From contig NZ_JAUMUL010000003.1 of NCBI RefSeq assembly GCF_030530635.1, positions 1 through 64,000 of the forward strand: DNA of 64,000 nt, given 5' to 3'. This document shows positions 61,219-64,000 of this stretch, one piece after another. The DNA is from Actinomyces sp. Its GTDB lineage: Bacteria; Actinomycetota; Actinomycetes; Actinomycetales; Actinomycetaceae. Made by a program: the position numbers and the translations under genes. A model generated the notes under the pieces. The model worked only from the letters and a program-made list of their open reading frames with translations, made no database searches and was not told the origin of the DNA. How positions within the stretch are numbered: the first letter of the stretch is position 1; every line of letters begins with the position of its first letter.

Positions 61219-62325
61219 TCAGAAGGTGACGGTGCCGGCGCGGGCACTCAGCTCGGCCACTACCCGCTTGGCGGCGTGGCCGTCCCCGTAGGGGGTGGCC
61301 GCGCCCGGGTCCGGTTCGGCCGGCCTGGGCCGGGAGGCCGCCGCCACCAGTGCCTCCCCGGGTTCCGCCAGCACATTCCAGCCCAGCTCCACGGTCTCCA
61401 CCCACTCGGTCTGCGGTCGCACAGTCGTACACGGCACGCGTAGCAGGAAGGCCTCTTTCTGCAGGCCGCCGGAGTCTGTTATTACGCCTCGGGCATGCAG
61501 GGCGGAGGCGATCAGGTCCGGGTAGGCCAGCGGTGGGTGCACCAGCAGGTGCGAGCCCGGGGAGGCCCCGACGGCCTCCAGGTCGATGCCGTGCTCGGCG
61601 CACTTGGCCACCAGCCGCGGATGCGCCAGCAGCACCACCGGATTATCCACGCGGGCCAGGGCATCCAGCACCGCGCGCAGCCGGCCGGCGTCGTCGGTGT
61701 TCTCCGCCCGGTGGATTGTGGCCAGCGAGTAGCCTCCCTCCGCCAGACCCAGCTCGCGCATCACCGGCGACGGTGCCCCCGCCACCTGGTCACGCACCCG
61801 CAGCAGCACATCGGTCATGACGTCGCCCACCACTACGGTGCGCTCGGCCAGCCCCTCGGCAGCCAGGTGGGCGGCGCCCACTGCGGTGGGGGTGAGCAGC
61901 AGGTCGGCGGCGTGGTCGGTGAGTACCCGGTTGATCTCCTCGGGCATGGCGCGGTTGAAGGAGCGCAGCCCCGCCTCCAGGTGGGCGCTGGGCACGTGCA
62001 GCTTCACCGCCGCCAGCGCGCCGGCGAGCGTGGAGTTCGTGTCCCCGTAGACCAGCACCCAGTCAGGAGCGCGCTCGGCCAGAACCCCGTCCATCGCCTC
62101 GAGCATGGCCCCGGTCTGCACCCCGTGCGAGCCCGACCCCACACCCAGGTGCACGTCGGGCGCGGGAATGTCCAGGTCGCGGAAGAAGACGTCGGAGAGC
62201 ATGGGGTCGTAGTGCTGGCCGGTGTGTACGATCACGTGCTCCACGCCGGCGGCGGCGCAGGCGTGGGCGATGGGGGCGAGTTTGACGAACTGGGGGCGGG
62301 CTCCGACCACGGACAGCACCTTCAT
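61219..62325 (-). CDS. wecB: UDP-N-acetylglucosamine 2-epimerase (non-hydrolysing)
   Basis: The enzyme inverts C2 of UDP-GlcNAc or a related uronic acid. The 368 residues have SVVGARPQFVKLAP, VHTGQHYD, VYGDTNSTLAGALAA, HLEAGLRSFNRAMPEEINR, and TDSGGLQKEAFLL. Beside the acetyltransferase-aminotransferase-dehydrogenase operon it may be the WlbD/WbpI enzyme that makes the mannuronic form, or a plain WecB; sequence by eye does not decide. ATG 62325 has a -10 box seven bases before it. Confidence 0.9.
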   Translation of the reverse strand: MKVLSVVGARPQFVKLAPIAHACAAAGVEHVIVHTGQHYDPMLSDVFFRDLDIPAPDVHLGVGSGSHGVQTGAMLEAMDGVLAERAPDWVLVYGDTNSTLAGALAAVKLHVPSAHLEAGLRSFNRAMPEEINRVLTDHAADLLLTPTAVGAAHLAAEGLAERTVVVGDVMTDVLLRVRDQVAGAPSPVMRELGLAEGGYSLATIHRAENTDDAGRLRAVLDALARVDNPVVLLAHPRLVAKCAEHGIDLEAVGASPGSHLLVHPPLAYPDLIASALHARGVITDSGGLQKEAFLLRVPCTTVRPQTEWVETVELGWNVLAEPGEALVAAASRPRPAEPDPGAATPYGDGHAAKRVVAELSARAGTVTF

Positions 62326-62338
62326 GGCTCGGACTCTA
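62326..62338 (-). promoter_or_regulatory. leaderless promoter -10 for wecB
   Basis: TAGAGT on the minus strand (62338-62333) is followed by seven bases and the ATG, the same arrangement as at 38082-38094. Confidence 0.5.
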
Positions 62339-62410
62339 CCGGCCGGCGCGCCCCCAGCAGGCGACTCGGGCGCCGTCGTCGGCACGGCCCGTTCCGGCGC
62401 CTGCCGCGAT

Positions 62411-62449
62411 GACCGATCTCGGCACATGACTTTTGCCGATCTCGGCGTG
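62411..62449 (-). repeat. two 23-bp units of the GCCGAGAYCGGC repeat family
   Basis: CGATCTCGG occurs at 62414 and 62437, 23 bases apart. Read on the minus strand the units are CGCCGAGATCGGCAAAAG and TGCCGAGATCGGTCATC. They lie in the divergent spacer between wecB and the ABC gene. Confidence 0.75.
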
Positions 62450-62501
62450 TGGTGGCGGGGAAGCGCCAATGAGAGGGCCCCGCTCGCAGACGTCCCCTGG
62501 A

Positions 62502-62513
62502 TATACTCGCCGG
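62502..62513 (+). promoter_or_regulatory. leaderless promoter -10 for the ABC flippase-like gene
   Basis: TATACT at 62502-62507 is followed by exactly six bases and the GTG. This is among the closest matches to consensus in the window. Confidence 0.55.
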
Positions 62514-64000
62514 GTGAGTCTGTTGTTGCGCACCGTTAGGAGTCTGCTGAGCGTTCTGCCCCGCGGCGCCGCGCGCTTCATTCTCACCTTTGCGGGCTTG
62601 TTCTCGGCGTTGTCGTTGCTCGACGTTGCTGCTCTGGGGTTGCTGGCCATTCTGCTCACTCCGCTGATGACCGGCGCTTCCTTCAACATCCCGGTGATCG
62701 GTGTGAGCGTAGGCGGAACCGGCGCCGCCTGGCTGCTACTTGTGGTGTGCGTGCTCATAATCAGCAAGGACATACTGGCCATAGCGATTCAGCGTGCCTC
62801 TACTAAGCGTTTCGCCGGCTTTGAGCAGGACCTGGGCGCCCAGTTGCTCGACTCGTTCTTCTACGCGCCTTGGGCCGAGCGGCTGCGCCGCCACTCCACC
62901 GACCTGGTCCGCTCCACCGATGTCGGGGTGGCCTCGACCATTTCCGGCGTACTTATCCCCTTCACTCAGCTGGCCGGAGAGGTCTGCACCTTCGTCGCCG
63001 TCATAGCGGTGCTGTTCGTCGCCCGCCCTACGATGGCGGCCGTCACCGTCGCCTACTTCGGAATCGTTGCGCTGGTCATGTACCTGTGGGTACTGCGCCG
63101 GGCGGTGGCCGCGGGCAAGGACAACCGCACCTACTCGGTGCGTGCCGTTCGCCTGGTCTCCGAAATGGTCCACTCCCTGAAGGAGATCACCCTGCGGGAC
63201 AAGGCCGCCGAGCTCGAGCGCGTGGTACTTGCCGAGCGCCGCAAGGCCTCCCAGGCCCGCGCCGACCAGTCCTTCCTCGGCGCCGTGCCCCGCTACATGC
63301 TGGAGATCGCCCTCATCGGTGGTCTGGCCATCGCCGCCGGCATTGGCTACGCCCAGGGCGGCCAGAGCGAGGCGCTGTCCTCGCTGGCCCTGTTCGGCGT
63401 GTGCGGCTTCCGCATCGTCCCCTCCATCACGCGTTTCCAGACGATCATGGGGCAGACCGGCGCGAATATCGCCTACGCCGAGCGCGTACTCGCGGAGATT
63501 GAGGCCGGCCGCGTCAACCGGGCCCAACATGCCGAAATGGCCGCCGGCACCGAGCTGCCCGAAGACGCCCGCGCTCTCGTGCTCGACGACGTCTCCTTCA
63601 CCTACGCCGGTGCCGACAGTCCGGCGGTCGCAAACGTCTCACTGACCCTGCCCTTTGGCACCTCCCTGGCCCTGGTCGGCGCCTCCGGTTCGGGCAAGTC
63701 CACCCTGGTGGACATGATCCTTGGTCTGCTCACCCCTTCCGCCGGGCAACTGCGTGTCGATGACGTATCCCTGACCGAGGTGTTGCAGTCGTGGCGCTCC
63801 CGCGTAGGTTACGTGCCCCAGGAGGTCTCTCTGTTCGACTCCACCGTCGCCCATAACGTCGCCCTGTCCTGGGACACCGACTCCATTGACGTGGACCGAG
63901 TACGCCGGGCACTGCGCCGTGCCCAACTGCTCGACGTCATTGAGGAGCGCGAGGGCGGCATCTGGGCTTCGGTCGGCGAGGGCGGCATGAGGCTGTCAGG
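62514..64000 (+). CDS. ABC transporter, fused membrane and ATPase domains (flippase-like), partial
   Basis: The frame runs from GTG 62514 to the window end without a stop, giving 495 codons. The N-terminal 320 residues have about six helices. The ATPase domain has LVLDDVSFTYAG, Walker A GASGSGKST, the Q-loop GYVPQEVSLFD, and stops in the signature (GEGGMRLSG). The helix pattern and the SFTY start resemble PglK/MsbA-like exporters that flip lipid-linked glycans. Its place beside glycan genes favours a flippase role. The D-loop and the rest lie outside. Confidence 0.85.
   Translation, partial: MSLLLRTVRSLLSVLPRGAARFILTFAGLFSALSLLDVAALGLLAILLTPLMTGASFNIPVIGVSVGGTGAAWLLLVVCVLIISKDILAIAIQRASTKRFAGFEQDLGAQLLDSFFYAPWAERLRRHSTDLVRSTDVGVASTISGVLIPFTQLAGEVCTFVAVIAVLFVARPTMAAVTVAYFGIVALVMYLWVLRRAVAAGKDNRTYSVRAVRLVSEMVHSLKEITLRDKAAELERVVLAERRKASQARADQSFLGAVPRYMLEIALIGGLAIAAGIGYAQGGQSEALSSLALFGVCGFRIVPSITRFQTIMGQTGANIAYAERVLAEIEAGRVNRAQHAEMAAGTELPEDARALVLDDVSFTYAGADSPAVANVSLTLPFGTSLALVGASGSGKSTLVDMILGLLTPSAGQLRVDDVSLTEVLQSWRSRVGYVPQEVSLFDSTVAHNVALSWDTDSIDVDRVRRALRRAQLLDVIEEREGGIWASVGEGGMRLS

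Noticed and set aside
60447..61229. Open frame of about 260 codons in the 825-base spacer
   Set aside because: It lies over the foldback repeat, has no ribosome-binding site or -10 box, and its composition follows the repeat's G/T-rich then C/A-rich halves. The minus-strand frames there share short text with copy 1 only because the DNA is shared.

Overview
The window is high-GC (roughly 70%) DNA from an actinobacterium, most likely an Actinomyces-like member of the Actinomycetaceae. The grounds are a contiguous menaquinone/complex I block, an actinobacterial tRNA-Thr/tRNA-Met/rpmG cluster, a zinc-ribbon L33, LytR-CpsA-Psr (LCP) glycan ligases, an FprA-type ferredoxin reductase, many GTG starts, and many start codons placed 6-7 nt behind a TANNNT -10 box, as expected for leaderless mRNAs. 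No rRNA, phage, transposase or CRISPR array is visible.

Region by region. (1) 1-1720: a lower-GC, decaying edge with a broken membrane-protein gene and a Tat-exported protein gene cut by an in-frame TAG. (2) 1794-14002: menaquinone genes menC-menD, then an HtrA-like protease, a lone AAA ATPase with tandem operator-like palindromes in its promoter, a TetR regulator divergent from a three-gene ABC-2 exporter, then menF and menG on the minus strand. (3) 14355-33411: a geranylgeranyl-reductase-like flavoprotein, all fourteen nuoA-N genes of NADH:quinone oxidoreductase, and a polyprenyl diphosphate synthase, mostly joined by ATGA/GTGA overlaps. Quinone ring, side chain, side-chain reduction and the main quinone-reducing enzyme are thus encoded together. 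(4) 33412-44543: FprA, alanine dehydrogenase, HtpX, a secreted Cys-containing protein, three tRNAs and rpmG, a MaoC-fold protein, Maf, biotin protein ligase, a class III nucleotidyl cyclase and a two-component system. (5) 45194-50062: DedA, GtrA and PIG-V-like membrane proteins, then purK and purE. (6) 50189-64000: a surface-glycan region with galE, two LCP proteins, a WbbL-like transferase, a GT2/DUF2304 pair, an acetyltransferase-aminotransferase-dehydrogenase-glycosyltransferase operon that with a WecB-type epimerase resembles the UDP-2,3-diacetamido uronic acid (Wlb/Wbp) pathway, and an ABC flippase-like gene cut off by the window end.

Non-coding structure is a main point of interest. Two convergent intergenic spacers (44.7-45.0 kb and 60.4-61.1 kb) carry copies of one repeat family with terminal inverted repeats, like non-autonomous foldback elements. 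Three spacers (33.7, 48.0 and 62.4 kb) carry a second family of GCCGAGAYCGGC-type units with a 23-bp period. All functional calls are from reading the sequence; no database search was run.
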